A DNA stretch of 64,000 nucleotides. Source: Berghia stephanieae. Its lineage: Eukaryota; Mollusca; Gastropoda; Nudibranchia; Aeolidiidae. Where the stretch lies: contig CM067443.1 of NCBI GenBank assembly GCA_034508935.3, positions 6,556,164 through 6,620,163 of the forward strand, read 5' to 3'. Made by a program: the position numbers and the translations under genes. Positions 1-10,489 of this stretch are shown in pieces. The number at the start of each line of letters is the position of its first letter. Position 1 is the first letter of the stretch. The notes beneath the pieces were generated by a model, which searched no databases, was not told the origin of the DNA, and worked only from the letters and a program-made list of their open reading frames with translations.

Positions 1-582
1 CGCTAAAAACAATAAAAACAAAACCATATACATGTATATGATTTTAATCGAGAACTCACGACTGGACTTTCCTATTACCTGTTGTTAATTATCAATCAAA
101 CGGGAGATAAATCGAACTGGCTCATGAAATCTGTTATTTCTTAACCTGATAGTTTAAAAACCAAAAACGTATTTTTATGTGGTGCTGTTGGACAGTATAT
201 GTACTGGTTTGTCATCAGTGTACAAATACATACCTATAAAAAAATATTAAACGAATTTGACACAGCATATTATAATACTTAGTTTCTACTGCAACCAAGA
301 AATACTTTCAAATATTTCCATTTTTCATCATTATTGAGCGACACTCTGGAATCTGTTTCATGATAGTCATTTCGAACCTGCGGCATTCACTTAATTCATT
401 CTCGTCTTCCTCTCCTCCTGCTGCTCCTCCTCTCTAATCTACTTCTTTTCGCACACCACTCCCAAATGTATTATTATATGTGAGCCATGACAGAATTTTA
501 CTTTTAATTGAGAATCTGGAGTATGGAATTCGTAACAACTGAAGCGTAACAACTGAAGCGTTCATACTTCTTTACATTTCAG
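1..582. other. gap before first exon
   Basis: No coding signal is seen. The stretch is AT-rich, with a small CTCCTCCTGCTGCTCC-type pyrimidine patch near 405-440 and a short direct duplication of GTAACAACTGAAGCG just before the first exon. It ends in the pyrimidine tract and AG that precede the exon at 583. It is probably intron of the array gene. Confidence 0.5.
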
Positions 583-791
583 TGTTCCACCGTCATCTGA
601 GATTTCCATGTGACTTTTGCACGAAACGGTTTTTTGACCAAAGAAGCCTCAGGGATCACCGAAACAGTATTCATCTAAAGTTTTCTCCTTTCTCTTGTCC
701 TAAATGTGGAAAAGGATTTCCTTATAAGAGGAACCAGAAGAGACATGTCTTAAATTGTAAAGCTTTTTTCATCAAATCAGGTTATGAATGA
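583..791 (+). CDS. alternative terminal exon 1: C2H2 + C2HC zinc-finger pair
   Basis: The exon follows TTTACATTTCAG and has 68 codons after a split codon (N-TG), then TGA. Finger 1 is C9-x2-C12-x12-H25-x4-H30. Finger 2 is C38-x2-C41-x12-H54-x3-C58, a C2HC type. The linker between them (LKFSPFS) is not the TGEKP type. There is no upstream in-frame ATG of its own, so the start is set by the acceptor. It belongs with the exon at 44097 (same C2H2-C2HC pairing, same GKGF core in finger 2) and not with the QFIDP-tail exons. The likely role is a sequence-specific DNA-binding tail of a nuclear factor whose N-terminus lies outside the window. The zinc ligands are seen; the role is inferred. Confidence 0.82.
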
Positions 792-815
792 AGTTGAAGA
801 TATTCAGAGGTAAAA

Positions 816-821
816 AATAAA
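816..821 (+). terminator. AATAAA poly(A) signal after exon 1
   Basis: A canonical AATAAA lies about 25 bases after the stop at 791. This is consistent with the exon being 3'-terminal. Confidence 0.5.
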
Positions 822-1699
822 ATGACTACAATTTTACAGCCGGACTTACATTTAAGAACAAAAATCGTTTGTGGAAGTATTTGATTAGTTCAATAAAGAA
901 AAACAATCTGAAAAAGCCAGTACCTTTCTTTGAACCAACTGTAATGATGAACTCATATTACATAGTTTTTAATTTTAAAAAATACAGTGGGAATTCAGTA
1001 GTTATTCACTGTTTGGGATTAACAGTTACAGTCACCACTGACGACCATCTGACACAGACCAGTCAACACTTTTTATATAACTCCTCCGGAGGACTCGTAC
1101 ATACGTCCACCTGCAAAACACGACATTCCGTAAATTTGGCAGTGTTAAAAAGCTGGTAGTAATGTATATGGAGTAAATTTCCTTATGGTTTGCCCCCTGC
1201 CACCCCTCTCCCTCACGCAGAGCTACCGACTCCTGTTATTTCAAGGGATTTTTGTATAAAACCGTTATTTTTTACCTTCCTAATTTTGGTACCTAAGTGA
1301 TATTTATATCTGTATTGTGACATTAATATCTGTATTGTGACCTGTTCTGGTGCCTTTTGTGTAGTTTATGACAATTCTATTGCCTTTCAGTTCCAATACT
1401 TGTGGTCTTATAATTCGAAACACCAAGATGGATTCAATAGAATAAAAAAGAATATTTGTGTTTTTGTCTTTGGGAAAAGAAGTGTTGATTTCTTCCAAGT
1501 CTAATCCTGTTTTGACTGTTATGGGTTGGTGGCTCTACATACGTCGTCGTGATTCTATTTCTGTAATAGACATTAAAAAAAAATATTATGAAAGAAAAAC
1601 TAATTTTATGACCGCTCGTTCTCAATTTTCCAGGCAATCAGATTGAAAATTACCGCTTTGGATTCGGGTCCTTCCATGGAAATGAAATGCTTTTTCTTT

Positions 1700-1878
1700 T
1701 TCGTCGTTTGGGGAACAAGTGAAGATCCGTTCAGATTTATTTATAAGCAATTTTCAGTTGGAAATATCCTGTCGGAATTTTTTTCTGTTTTTCGTCGTTT
1801 GGGGAACAAGTGAAGATCCGTTCAAATTTGTAAGCAATTTTTTGTTGGAAATATCCTGTCGGATTTTTTTTTTTTCTG
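1700..1878. repeat. two-copy tandem duplication, about 90 bp unit
   Basis: Two near-identical units (about 1700-1786 and 1790-1878) share TCGTCGTTTGGGGAACAAGT, then GAAGATCCGTTCA and GGAAATATCCTGTCGGA, with small differences in the T-run and one short indel. This looks like a recent local duplication. No function is seen. Confidence 0.9.
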
Positions 1879-2080
1879 ATACCTATTAACTTTTCTTCCT
1901 CTCATCGCCGTACAAATTTGCCCTGTTACTGTTACTTTGTTGTTTTTTAAATATGAAAAGGAATATATTTTTCGTATTATCACACGTTCTTTCGTGTAGA
2001 ATTCTAGTAAAATAAAGGTGTAAAATTGATGCGATGAAAATTCAATTTCAAAGAAGTCAGTGATTTCACTGTTTTTACAG

Positions 2081-2397
2081 GGTTCATGAGGAACTGCGAT
2101 GAACACAGTGGGACTCCAAAACGACTTCGATGTCCAGTGAAAGGTTGTGATGTGATCACGTGTCGGATGAAGAGACATTGGGAAGAAAAACATGTTGAAG
2201 TTATTCAGTGTCTGAAATGTACCCTTTGTACCCATATTGCCAAACGGAAATCAAATTTGACTAAGCATATCCTCGGGCAGCATCATGTTTTACAACCCGA
2301 AGATGGCGTTGGGAAAATCATCTTCATTACCAATAGACAGTTTATTGATCCTTACCCATACACTCTTGAAGACGTTATGAAATCGCAGTATTTATAA
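2081..2397 (+). CDS. alternative terminal exon 2: CPVxxC-HW finger + C2H2 + QFIDP tail
   Basis: Starts after GTTTTTACAG with a split codon (N-GG), then 104 codons and TAA. Finger 1 is C17-P-V-K-G-C22, a 9-residue loop, H32-W-x3-H37. Finger 2 is C46-x2-C49-x12-H62-x4-H67 with the basic patch AKRKSN. The tail NRQFIDPYPYTL lies near residues 84-95. Its closest relative is the next exon (2856), with which it shares most of the finger 1 core and the tail. The finger 1 loop is the shortest in the array. It probably encodes a DNA-binding C-terminus chosen by alternative splicing. The internal ATG at 2086 is unlikely to be a real start, because the homologous exons lack one in that place. Confidence 0.85.
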
Positions 2398-2855
2398 CAA
2401 TGTACTGAATCAGGAGTGAAATGGTTTGAACTTAGGAACTATCGTGAATACATGCATATTGATGCTGTGAAGTAAACGTGTACTGTTGGGACATTCTATG
2501 AATGTAATTACAACTTGATTTGGCATAGTACATCTTGATAGTATCATCTAATGCAGCTGAAAGAGCAACGCCCTCATAGGAATCTGTTATATAATTTTGA
2601 TTCTCTGAAAATAGAAGGGAAAAACGAGGAAATAACAAAGCTTTGATCTGAAACTTTATTAACTTTAAAGCATTTTTTAATTTTGGGACTCTTTTGTAGG
2701 ACTTTTGTTTTTTTTTGAGTCCGTGTATTTTTTGTTTTTGTTTTTGTTTTTTTGTTTTGTTTTGCTTTTGTTTGTGTGTGTTTTATTTTATGCAGCATTG
2801 GAGGTAGTCGTATGTGTGAAATGTACGAGAATCAGAGACTCTACTGTATTCACAG
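2398..2855. other. intron between exons 2 and 3
   Basis: The only notable feature is a long T/G-rich pyrimidine stretch around 2700-2790, before the acceptor at 2855. No canonical poly(A) signal was noted close after the stop at 2397. Confidence 0.4.
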
Positions 2856-3184
2856 GGTATACAGAGAATGGTGAATTCAGCATGTCCTCAAAGCATCCTC
2901 AACTGCTTCGGTGTCCAGTGAAGAACTGTGGAGTGCTAACGTGTCGGATAAAGCGTCATTGGGAAGAAAGACACGTTGAGATTATAAAATGTTTGCATTG
3001 TGGCCTCTGTGATTATATCGCCAAGCGAAAATCAGACTTGATAAGGCACATCGCAACGAAGCATCATCTCTCACAACCGGAACATGGTGTTGGCAATATA
3101 ATCTTCATCACCAACAGACAATACATTGATCCATATCCCTTCACCCTTGACGGGATTTTGGGATTGTCAAATGATTTATCATGA
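2856..3184 (+). CDS. alternative terminal exon 3: tandem paralogue of exon 2
   Basis: Starts after GTATTCACAG with split codon N-GG, then 108 codons and TGA. Finger 1 is C19-P-V-K-N-C24, a 9-residue loop, H34-W-x3-H39. Finger 2 is C48-x2-C51-x12-H64-x4-H69. The tail NRQYIDPYPFTL starts near residue 86. A second AG a few bases in (GGTATACAG) would shorten the N-terminal edge and change the phase, so the first is preferred. Its similarity to exon 2 over fingers and tail marks a recent tandem duplication. Differences concentrate in the N-terminal lead and in finger 2. Confidence 0.85.
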
Positions 3185-3473
3185 AAGAAGAATGTACAGC
3201 AATTTTTTTCTATGTAAGTGGGATCAAGAAACCTCATAGTGGCAGCGGGATATTTGTATCTAGACACAACATTTGGTACGTTGAATCCGAACTTTCGTTG
3301 TCTCCAGCTTAATTATGAAATTTCAAAGGAATTAACACAATGCCTTTGTCAAGAGGTTTTATTTCAATAAGACGTTTTCTAATGGTCCTTAGCAAGGCAT
3401 CAGAGGCAATTACACTTTGTCATTCCGATATTATACGTGGATTGCGATTAGTTCTTAATTGTTGTGTGACAGT

Positions 3474-3495
3474 CCCCCCCCCCCCCCCCCCCCCA

Positions 3496-3587
<92 letters not shown>

Positions 3588-3600
3588 ATCTATCTATCTT
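3474..3600. repeat. poly-C then (CT)n microsatellite
   Basis: A C run of about 20 bases (3474-3494) is followed by about 80 bases of nearly pure CT and a short TATC tail. Translations through it are low-complexity Pro and Ser-Leu and are not genes. Confidence 0.95.
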
Positions 3601-4009
3601 TCATTCTACCTCTGACATGCACCGCGCATAGATCCATGCAGAGTAATTTGCACTCCATATCGACATCAATGCTACTGATGATTCTCACCGACTATTGCCA
3701 GAATTAATAAATGATGCTCAAACCTACCACATTTCGTTTTATTTTTATTGTTGTTAATAGGTATTTTCGACTGATGGACAGGCCTGCTTTCACTAATGAT
3801 GATGATAATAACAGCAGTTCTCTCTTGCTGTGTATACGCCTCTTTCATCGAACTTTTATAACATAAAAAGGGGGGCAGGAAACGCCTTTCAATCCATTTC
3901 AATATGTGTTAAATGGTTGTGGTTCTTAAATTGTTCTGTTAAAAACATATTGTTTTTAATTCCCTTTTTTTTCCGCACTAAGGGGTTTCTGATATCTCTT
4001 CCTTCACAG

Positions 4010-4287
4010 GAATGCCTGGGACATGTCCTGTTAATGGATGTACGGCCAGTGTGACTCATGTGAGCTTTAAGCGTCATTGGCGTGAAAAACATGAGCGAAT
4101 GGCTGCCACATTTGCTTGTGCACTTTGCCGTTTTAAGAGCAAACGCCGTGCTGACTTAATCAAGCACATAGGTAGACGTCATGAATCTCACAGTCTCATG
4201 GAAGGTCTGGGGGAGGTGGAATTCACTCAAAATAAACAGTTCATCGATCCACATCCTTTGACTTTTAGTTCAGTGAAAATTAGTTGA
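4010..4287 (+). CDS. alternative terminal exon 4: short CPVxxC-HW finger + C2H2 + QFIDP tail
   Basis: Starts after CTTCCTTCACAG with split codon N-GA, then 91 codons and TGA. It is the shortest member and has almost no lead: finger 1 begins at residue 5 (C5-P-V-N-G-C10, 11-residue loop, H22-W-x3-H27). Finger 2 is C36-x2-C39-x12-H52-x4-H57 with SKRRAD. The tail NKQFIDPHPLTF is near residues 74-85. If the preceding exon ended in T, the split codon would be TGA, so that base cannot be T if this exon is used. An ATG lies directly at the exon edge and could mimic a start, but no 5' untranslated context supports it. Confidence 0.84.
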
Positions 4288-4312
4288 CTTTGAAAGCAAG
4301 TGACCTCTGCGA

Positions 4313-4318
4313 AATAAA
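4313..4318 (+). terminator. AATAAA poly(A) signal after exon 4
   Basis: A canonical hexamer lies about 25 bases past the stop at 4287, as at exon 1. Confidence 0.5.
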
Positions 4319-5263
4319 TCTTGATAGTATTCGGCCTAGCAGTAAATTTATTTCAGCATCAGGCATTTATTTTCTGTTTTTTATTATAGTTGGCTTTGTT
4401 GATCAATCGGATGGGTAGCTGCAGATATGAGCGATCATGTAGTTCTCCGATTATCCTTGTCCTTTGATTGCCTCATTTCTCTCTTTAGCAACATGGGATC
4501 TGCATGTCTGCTGTCTATCTCTGCTTAAAACCTTTCTCGCTATTAACTTTTTTGAATATATTGCGGAGGAATTTCAATCGTATTTCTCATATAGCTCTCA
4601 GGAGAGAGCGTCTTCTTATGCCTGCTCGATTCAGTACCATCGTTAGTTGGCTAGCCAGACCCGCCACTTATACATTTTTAGGCCACAATTAAGCAAAGTT
4701 TGGGAGGGGGGGGGGGGGGGGGTCTCGATTTGATTTGTATATTTAGATCAGACTTGTGAGTGAATTAGTGAAAATACGATAGATGAACGATACTTATTTT
4801 GAAGACTAAATTTATTTCGTTTACAGAGCTGGGAGTGTATTTGATTTTTGTATGTGTTGTAAATAGCGTCAACTGGGGGAAACTTTGCCTCTATGATATA
4901 TTGGTCCAATTAGAGTATATTTAGTTTTGTGGTAATTATTTCCTTTGATAAAAAGTCAAGTCATTAAAACAAGGAAAATAACTACATTACAGCTGAGATG
5001 ACTCAAATTGCACAAAGTTACCCCTTAACGCGAAGTTACTCCAGTTAACGGGTACGTACAATTGCAATAGAAAATATTGTACACTGAAACTATTCTTGTT
5101 TTCCACAATCAAATTTTCATATTGCACACTTCAATTCGTATATAACGAATCTTTTCTCTGAAATCGTTCCAATTAAGCTGCGTTCGAATTAACTGATTCT
5201 ATTGGAAGGACCTCATTGTTAGAACAATATTTTTGTGTAGTAACTGCAGCATTTGGTAATAGG
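4319..5263. other. gap with nothing coding
   Basis: A poly-G run (about 4707-4722) is the only clear feature. The open frames near 4464-4692 have no domain, no conserved motif and no splice context. Confidence 0.5.
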
Positions 5264-6097
5264 CTTCAACAGTCGTGACGTCACATCCTTCCTAATGATC
5301 TGGGTGGGGATCCTGACCTCTCATAGCGGGCAGGGAGGTACATACTGCGTCTTCTATCCCCTTATATCTGTTTTCCAACATGCTTTCTGTCTTTGTCTTG
5401 GAATGGGATTACTTGGTTTTGTCCTGGCTCTGGCCGGAGTCCTAGCTGGGAGGGAAACAGTCAAATGCATAGTTATTGTTTTGGGAGATGATATTTTTTT
5501 CCTTGTAAATCATCTCTCTGTTATGTATTATTATTTTTATTTTGAATGTATAATGTAAGCATTTGAGTGTATTCCTCTTTGTTGGATTTTGTGCTTGTGC
5601 CTGGATGAGACTTGTAGGTGATTTCAAACTAAGTACATTGGTGGTATGCTCTTGGAATCTACATCTGATCCCTATTTGTTCTCAGTTCCCCTTTGTCTTA
5701 CTTTTTCTTGGGTGCTTTAATTGTAATTCTAGAACTTTTTACTATCCCATTTTCTTCCTTTTTACTGGCGCTGATATAACCTGAATGTGTTGCAAGCGCC
5801 GTAAAACCCTTAAAAACAAAAACAAACAACCTTCCTAATGACGCATAGTAACTTAGTAACTGGTTCTAAACTATCGGAACAATGGCGGACGCCCTTATGA
5901 AATACTTCTCCGACGAGCATAAAAGTATCCAGAGGAGAAAAACATTAAAGAACTGATCATGTTTTGACTTTTATGCATTCTGATTACATGACATGTGAAA
6001 AAGTTCTAGCCAGGATGAAAAATAAAAAGAACCGATTTTCTTTGTTTAAAACCAAACTGCTCGTTGCCGGGCGGACGTGACATCAGACTATTGCATC
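5264..6097 (+). mobile_element. B-family short inverted-repeat element, split by an A element
   Basis: The left part (5264-5298) and right part (5842-6097) match the uninterrupted copies at 18823-19113 and 52720-53024, over CTTCAACAGTCGTRACGTCAC through GACATCAGACTATT. The ends are imperfect inverted repeats of about 20-27 bp (TTCAAYAGTC...GTCAC), suggesting a non-autonomous DNA transposon of about 290 bp. No coding capacity is present. The interruption is the A1 element. Confidence 0.8.
5299..5829 (+). mobile_element. A1: full-length A-family SINE-like retroelement
   Basis: An insertion of about 531 bp inside a B element, with a perfect 12-bp target duplication CCTTCCTAATGA (5287-5298 and 5830-5841). 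The 5' end reads TCTGGGTGGGGATCCTGACC. The 3' end has a stem GGCGCT (5767-5772) / AGCGCC (5795-5800) followed by GTAAAACCCTTAAAAAC and a CAAA-rich tail. No RNA polymerase III A/B boxes are evident and there is no ORF, so it is non-autonomous. It may use the 3' end of a LINE. Other copies share the same 5' boundary. Confidence 0.82.
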
Positions 6098-7128
6098 CAA
6101 TTGAAGCAAATGTAACAAAAGTGATACAGAGCTTCCTTTCTGTTGATTATCTAAAATTTTGCCTTTTTAAAATTATTCATAATTGGGTGGGGTCTTTATA
6201 TCTATGCGATCAAGCTATATATATATTATACACACACATGTGGGACAGCTTGATCGCATAGAGTAGAGCTTACAATGTTTCTGTATAGAGTATGGATGCA
6301 ATTCACATTGTCAATTTGATTGTTCAAAGTTATCCCGTTTTTTTTTTCATGTCCAAATCAGTTCGAAAGGAAACTTCAATGGTATAACATATCCTTTATG
6401 TGTTCACTGCATACCCTGATCCCTGATAGTTAATATTTACTTTTAAATTACGTACTTAAAACATGTATTTCAAAATTAATCTCAAAATCGTGCACTTGAA
6501 ATTTCATATCATTTTTGAGCATGTTATTTATTAGAAGTCGGGTCAAAGGCAATCTCACTCAATATGTATATTTTATAGTATTGTTAATTGTTCTTTTTTT
6601 TCGATCCATAATGTATGATAATAATAAATTGATGCATTGAGCTGAATTTTATGTGATCTTTTACTGTGTTGGCCAGGTGTTTTATTCTTTACAAAGACGT
6701 TCTGAACAAATTGTCCTTGGGTGGAAATTGTGAACTTATTAGCTAATGGCAGGGGTCTCCTCCACATGTGGACAGAGGACTGCCAGTTAAATGACTTTTA
6801 CATACTCTACTCCCATGTCACCGTTTTTTTCGTTTAGGTATACTAAGGGTATGTCTTAATGAAAAGGGCCAATATTTTGTCTAGTTTTCTTCCCTCTTCA
6901 ATTGCCTCATTACACGTGGCGCTCTTTTTTTTTTGGGGGGGGGGGGGGGGGGTTCGGTTTGACTTATTTTTTTTTTCTGTCGTGGAGTACGATTATTAAA
7001 TCTTTTTCCGAACTCTAGCGAAGACCCATTGAGGTGTACGTGCCACTTTTAGTATAGCCCTCTTTCCCTGCAATTCCACTCCCCCCCCCCCCCCCTTCCG
7101 GAAGAAAAAAACTTTATTTTCTCTCCTG
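6098..7128. other. gap with a 15-bp inverted repeat
   Basis: No gene is seen. Perfect arms CTATGCGATCAAGCT (6202-6216) and AGCTTGATCGCATAG (6247-6261) flank TA/CA dinucleotides and could fold as a hairpin. A poly-G run lies near 6937-6952 and a poly-C run near 7080-7095. Confidence 0.6.
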
Positions 7129-7307
7129 TGCGGGGTCCTGACCTCCCATAGTGGGCAGGGAGGCACTTACTGTGCCTGGCTGGATGCCCTAGTTAAATGT
7201 ATAGTTAGAGATTTGGGAGATGATATTTTTTTTGTCTTCTCAATTGTCTCTCTGTTATGCACTGTATTGTTCGTTTTACAAATATATGATTTGTAAATAT
7301 TTGAGGG
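7129..7307 (+). mobile_element. A2: partial A-family copy
   Basis: Matches the first part of the A family (GGGGTCCTGACCTCCCATAG through ATTTGTAAATATTTGAG), with an internal deletion, then stops where the full copy A3 starts. It may be a truncated copy or half of a dimer. Confidence 0.7.
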
Positions 7308-7832
7308 TCTGGGTGGGGTTCTTTCGGGCAAGGAGGTACATACTGTGACTTCTATCCCTCCATATTTGTTTTCCAATTTGCTTTCTGTCTTTGTCTTGTA
7401 ATGAGATTACTTGGTTTTGTCCTGGCCCTGGCCGGATACACTGGCTGGGAGGGAACAGTCAAATGTATAGTTAGTTTTGGGAGATGATCTTTTTTCCCCT
7501 TGTAAATCATCTGTCTGTTATGCACTGTATTATTTTTCCGTTTACATATGTATGATTTGTAAACAATTGAGTGTGTTCCTCTTTGCGGGGACCTGTGCGT
7601 GTGTCTGGATGAGACATTGTGATCTCAAACTAAGTACACTGACTGATAGTGTGCTCTTTGAATCTATCTGTTCCCTATTTGAACCAATTCCCCTTTGTCT
7701 CCCTTATTTTTGGATTTCTTTAATTGTAATTCAAGGACTTTTTACTATCCCATTCTCTTCCTTTTTTACCGGCGCTGATATGGCCTAAATGTGTTGCAAG
7801 CGCCGGAGAAACCCTTAAAAACAAACAAACAA
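7308..7832 (+). mobile_element. A3: near full-length A-family copy
   Basis: Begins TCTGGGTGGGGTTC and ends with the GGCGCT...AAGCGCC stem, GAAACCCTTAAAAACAAAC and AAAC repeats. It is collinear with A1 along its length and has no ORF. Confidence 0.8.
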
Positions 7833-8304
7833 AAATCAATCCGAAATAAAGTTTGTAGAATTTGAATATCCCAATTGTAGTTTTTACTTGAAAAAATCAG
7901 CGGTTTTAACGTGGACAAACCACAAAATTAAAAGTGTTTCAGTAATAATGTCTGTTGGTGTGAGTAAAAATATAGAACAGTTTTATTTATTTATTTATTT
8001 TAAATTGTAGAAAATTATTAGATCTAAAGGTGTTCCTAGCGCCCCTTAAAACAAAACTAACAAACAACAAAAAAAAAAAAAAAAATACAAAACAAACAAA
8101 TATACATACTCGAGTGATACAATTGTAGCAAACAGTTGTCATTATGTTCAATGTATCACGCCTCTGGCTGTTCTCGTTTTGGTTAAAAATGGAGTCATTC
8201 GGTTCACCGGTGTTGCCGAGATTACCACTAATTGGTAAGATAACAAAGTTACTTTGTGGATGTATTTTTGACAATCTTGAACATGCAAGCCTTCTTGTCT
8301 GCAG
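7833..8304. other. gap before exon 5
   Basis: AT-rich sequence with a TTTA repeat near 7982-8000 and an A-run at about 8070-8087. It ends in CTTCTTGTCTGCAG, the acceptor of exon 5. Nothing else is seen. Confidence 0.4.
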
Positions 8305-8714
8305 ACGATGGCCACCAAGAGAAGGATATTGCTGCTCCTCTGTGGTACCCAGGAAGGAGTTGCCCTGTGCCTGGCTGCCATGCTGTGGTCCGATCCCAGA
8401 TGCCGCGCCATTGGATGGAAAAACATCAACCCTTGATCGTAGTTCACCACTGCGCAATGTGCGATACTGTAACGAAACGACGATCCAAGCTTCTCTCTCA
8501 TATCCGAATAAAGCATGGCTCCGTCAATGTGGAGGAAGGCATTGGTGCAATAGAAGAAGTGGTGAATAAGCAGTTTATTGATCCCACTCCACTCACTCTC
8601 AGTAGTATACGCGGGCGTCGGATGGATGCTTACTGGTTTAGAAACGGCAGCCATCAAGTACACTCGCTTCAGGCGGATTTGTCAATCATTGCTCTTGACC
8701 AATTTCCTACTTAA
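8305..8714 (+). CDS. alternative terminal exon 5: finger pair with extra C-terminal tail
   Basis: Starts after CTTGTCTGCAG with split codon N-AC, then 135 codons and TAA, the longest intact member. W13-Y-P-G leads into finger 1: C19-P-V-P-G-C24, 10-residue loop, H35-W-x3-H40. Finger 2 is C49-x2-C52-x12-H65-x4-H70 with TKRRSK. The tail NKQFIDPTPLTL is near residues 87-98. Unlike most members it continues for about 35 further residues of unrecognised sequence. The frame on the opposite strand across this exon is a shadow. An AATAAA overlaps the stop codon. Confidence 0.86.
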
Positions 8715-8718
8715 TAAA
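8713..8718 (+). terminator. AATAAA overlapping the exon 5 stop
   Basis: The hexamer begins within the TAA stop (8712-8714). With the next exon only 165 bases on, cleavage here would have to be tight. Confidence 0.5.
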
Positions 8719-8879
8719 GTGAACTCTTTTTTTCATATAGTGATGATTTGATATCGGTGTGTTTTATGTTAATATCATGAGATATGTACAATGAAAATTC
8801 ACATATACCTCTGTCAGCTGCAAACTTAAAAAGTCAAGCCAATGTGTCGTCTTCAAAAATGCCGTGTTTCTCTCTACAG

Positions 8880-9178
8880 GACACCGAGAGATCTGGAGAC
8901 CACATCAACGTTGTCCAGTCAGCAGTTGCTTTAACCGCTTCAGTAAAAGATCTGAATTTCGTCGTCACTGGAAGGAGCGCCACGAAAAAATTGTACCCAA
9001 GTATTGTTGTCCTCATTGTTCTTCTACATCGAAGAGACGTTCCAATCTAGCCAAGCATGTTCGTGTGCTCCACGGAGTTGAATTAGAGGATTCGGCGGGT
9101 AGCTACGTACTAACTACCAATGAGGATTTTATGGACCCTTATCCAATGACATGGGGCAAAGCAATTGGCTTAGAGTAA
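8880..9178 (+). CDS. alternative terminal exon 6: CPVxxC-HW finger + C2H2 + FMDP tail
   Basis: Starts after TTTCTCTCTACAG with split codon N-GA, then 98 codons and TAA. W5-R-P-H leads to finger 1: C11-P-V-S-S-C16, 12-residue loop, H29-W-K-E-R-H34. Finger 2 is C43-x2-C46-x12-H59-x4-H64 with SKRRSN. The tail is a variant: NEDFMDPYPMTW in place of NxQFIDPxPLT. Only 165 bases separate it from the stop of exon 5, the same spacing as between exons 7 and 8. As in exon 4, the split codon demands an upstream base other than T. Confidence 0.86.
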
Positions 9179-9288
9179 CTTAAATAATACATACATTTTA
9201 TGAAGACATATGAACAAGAATATCGACCCAATTGTAAATTGATTCTAGTTCAACATACGATTTGTGGAAAACAATAGAATGGGTATCA

Positions 9289-9294
9289 AATAAA
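9289..9294 (+). terminator. AATAAA poly(A) signal after exon 6
   Basis: The hexamer is about 110 bases after the stop. It is plausible as the 3' end of an exon 6 transcript. Confidence 0.4.
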
Positions 9295-9523
9295 AGTTTA
9301 CTTAAAATCACGAAAACATTCATACGGTTTCCCTTCTACATAGAACACAACACGGTTTCCTCGAACTAATTTCACCCAACCACTACTGGTTAGGGTCTTG
9401 GTTTCTCCCTGTCCTGGTATTAGTTTTGCCCATATTCCCTTCTTATTAATGAGGGAAGTGGTCAGTTGTGAACGTGTGTTTGTGTTCATTTTATTTTTTC
9501 AGCTGTCAAATGTATAGTATTAC

Positions 9524-10450
9524 TAGGTTTGCCTAAAAGTATTGACGCCTAGTGAATATCACCGATTGTGTTGAGCTCGCCAGTATAAACTATACATCAA
9601 AATGTGTTTAATTTATTCTTCTATTAGGTCACCAAATTTCCTTTAGCTGCTTTTTCTTGATTTCAATTTATCTTATTTGAAAGAACCCCTACTTCAACAT
9701 GTCGGTCGAAGAAATCACACCAAAAATATGCAATAATTAGCGTGCTGTGACTGAGTTCTTTACTGCTAGCGATGTGCATCCGTAAACGTTCATAAATGGC
9801 TGAAACGTATTTATGGTGACTCCTGGGTATTCGAACAGTTCAAAGATGGATTATATGCGTCACAGGAACCAATGCTGTCTCCACCAACATTAATGAGCAG
9901 GCTTGCAGTGATCGTCCACAAAGTGTATCAACTGCAGCAAATCAACCAAAGAAATTGACGAACTTAATCCAGCTAATCGCTGGATAAAACAATCGGACAG
10001 TTCGCAAAGGCTTGGAATTTCCATAGGCAATAGACGGTTATATCGTCCGAGAAACTCTGGGTTACAGAAAGGTATGTGCCCGTTGGATATCGAGAATGCT
10101 CATTGAAACGCATGGTGACACTGAAAGAGGACGTTTTCTTGAAGTCGTAGAACACCCCTCTTACAATTCTGATTTAGCTCCCAAGTGACTTTTTCTTTTT
10201 CTTAAGACACACTTCGAAAGGGGCAACTTTTGGCAATGATGACTAGGTGTAGGCGGAGGTGACTCGATGATGTCGAAGTTTGCCACATTAATTTCTCGTC
10301 GACGCGATGCAATAACTGATGAATCGTTGGCGGCTCTGTGTGGATGGGAAAGTGACCATGTTGAAATTAAAGGTGATCGACGGAAAGGACATAAATTGGG
10401 CCTTGCTTTGATACCTTTGTTAATTAAAAAAATATTATCGTTTTGAAAAC
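9524..10450 (+). mobile_element. mariner-type transposon relic
   Basis: The left end ACTAGGTTTGCCTAAAAGTATTGACG resembles a mariner terminal repeat. Downstream, in shifting frames, come transposase-like pieces: MSVEEITPK, a VTEFFTASDVHP stretch, LGISIGNRR with SEKLWVTERY-like context, CARWISRML, and ETHGDTERGRFLEVVEHPSYNSDLAPSDFFF, whose last part is a hallmark mariner block (given here broken by frame). Several stops and frameshifts are present and the central catalytic part is not intact, so it cannot encode an active enzyme. It is an old copy lying in the gap after exon 6. Confidence 0.75.
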
Positions 10451-10489
10451 ACAAGAGCCGCATCAAGATTGTTCAGTCTACCCTTGTAG

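Larger units (their letters stand above)
792..2080. other. gap between exons 1 and 2
   Basis: No gene is seen apart from the poly(A) signal. The stretch holds a short repeat of CTGTATTGTGAC near 1305-1340 and the 90-bp tandem duplication at 1700-1878. Short open frames here have no recognisable domain. Confidence 0.5.

Noticed and set aside
869-1159. 96-residue plus-strand frame after exon 1
   Set aside because: No domain, no acceptor in the family phase and no similarity to other exons.
8148-8663. 171-residue frame on the minus strand
   Set aside because: It is a shadow of exon 5, whose zinc ligands and tail are on the plus strand.
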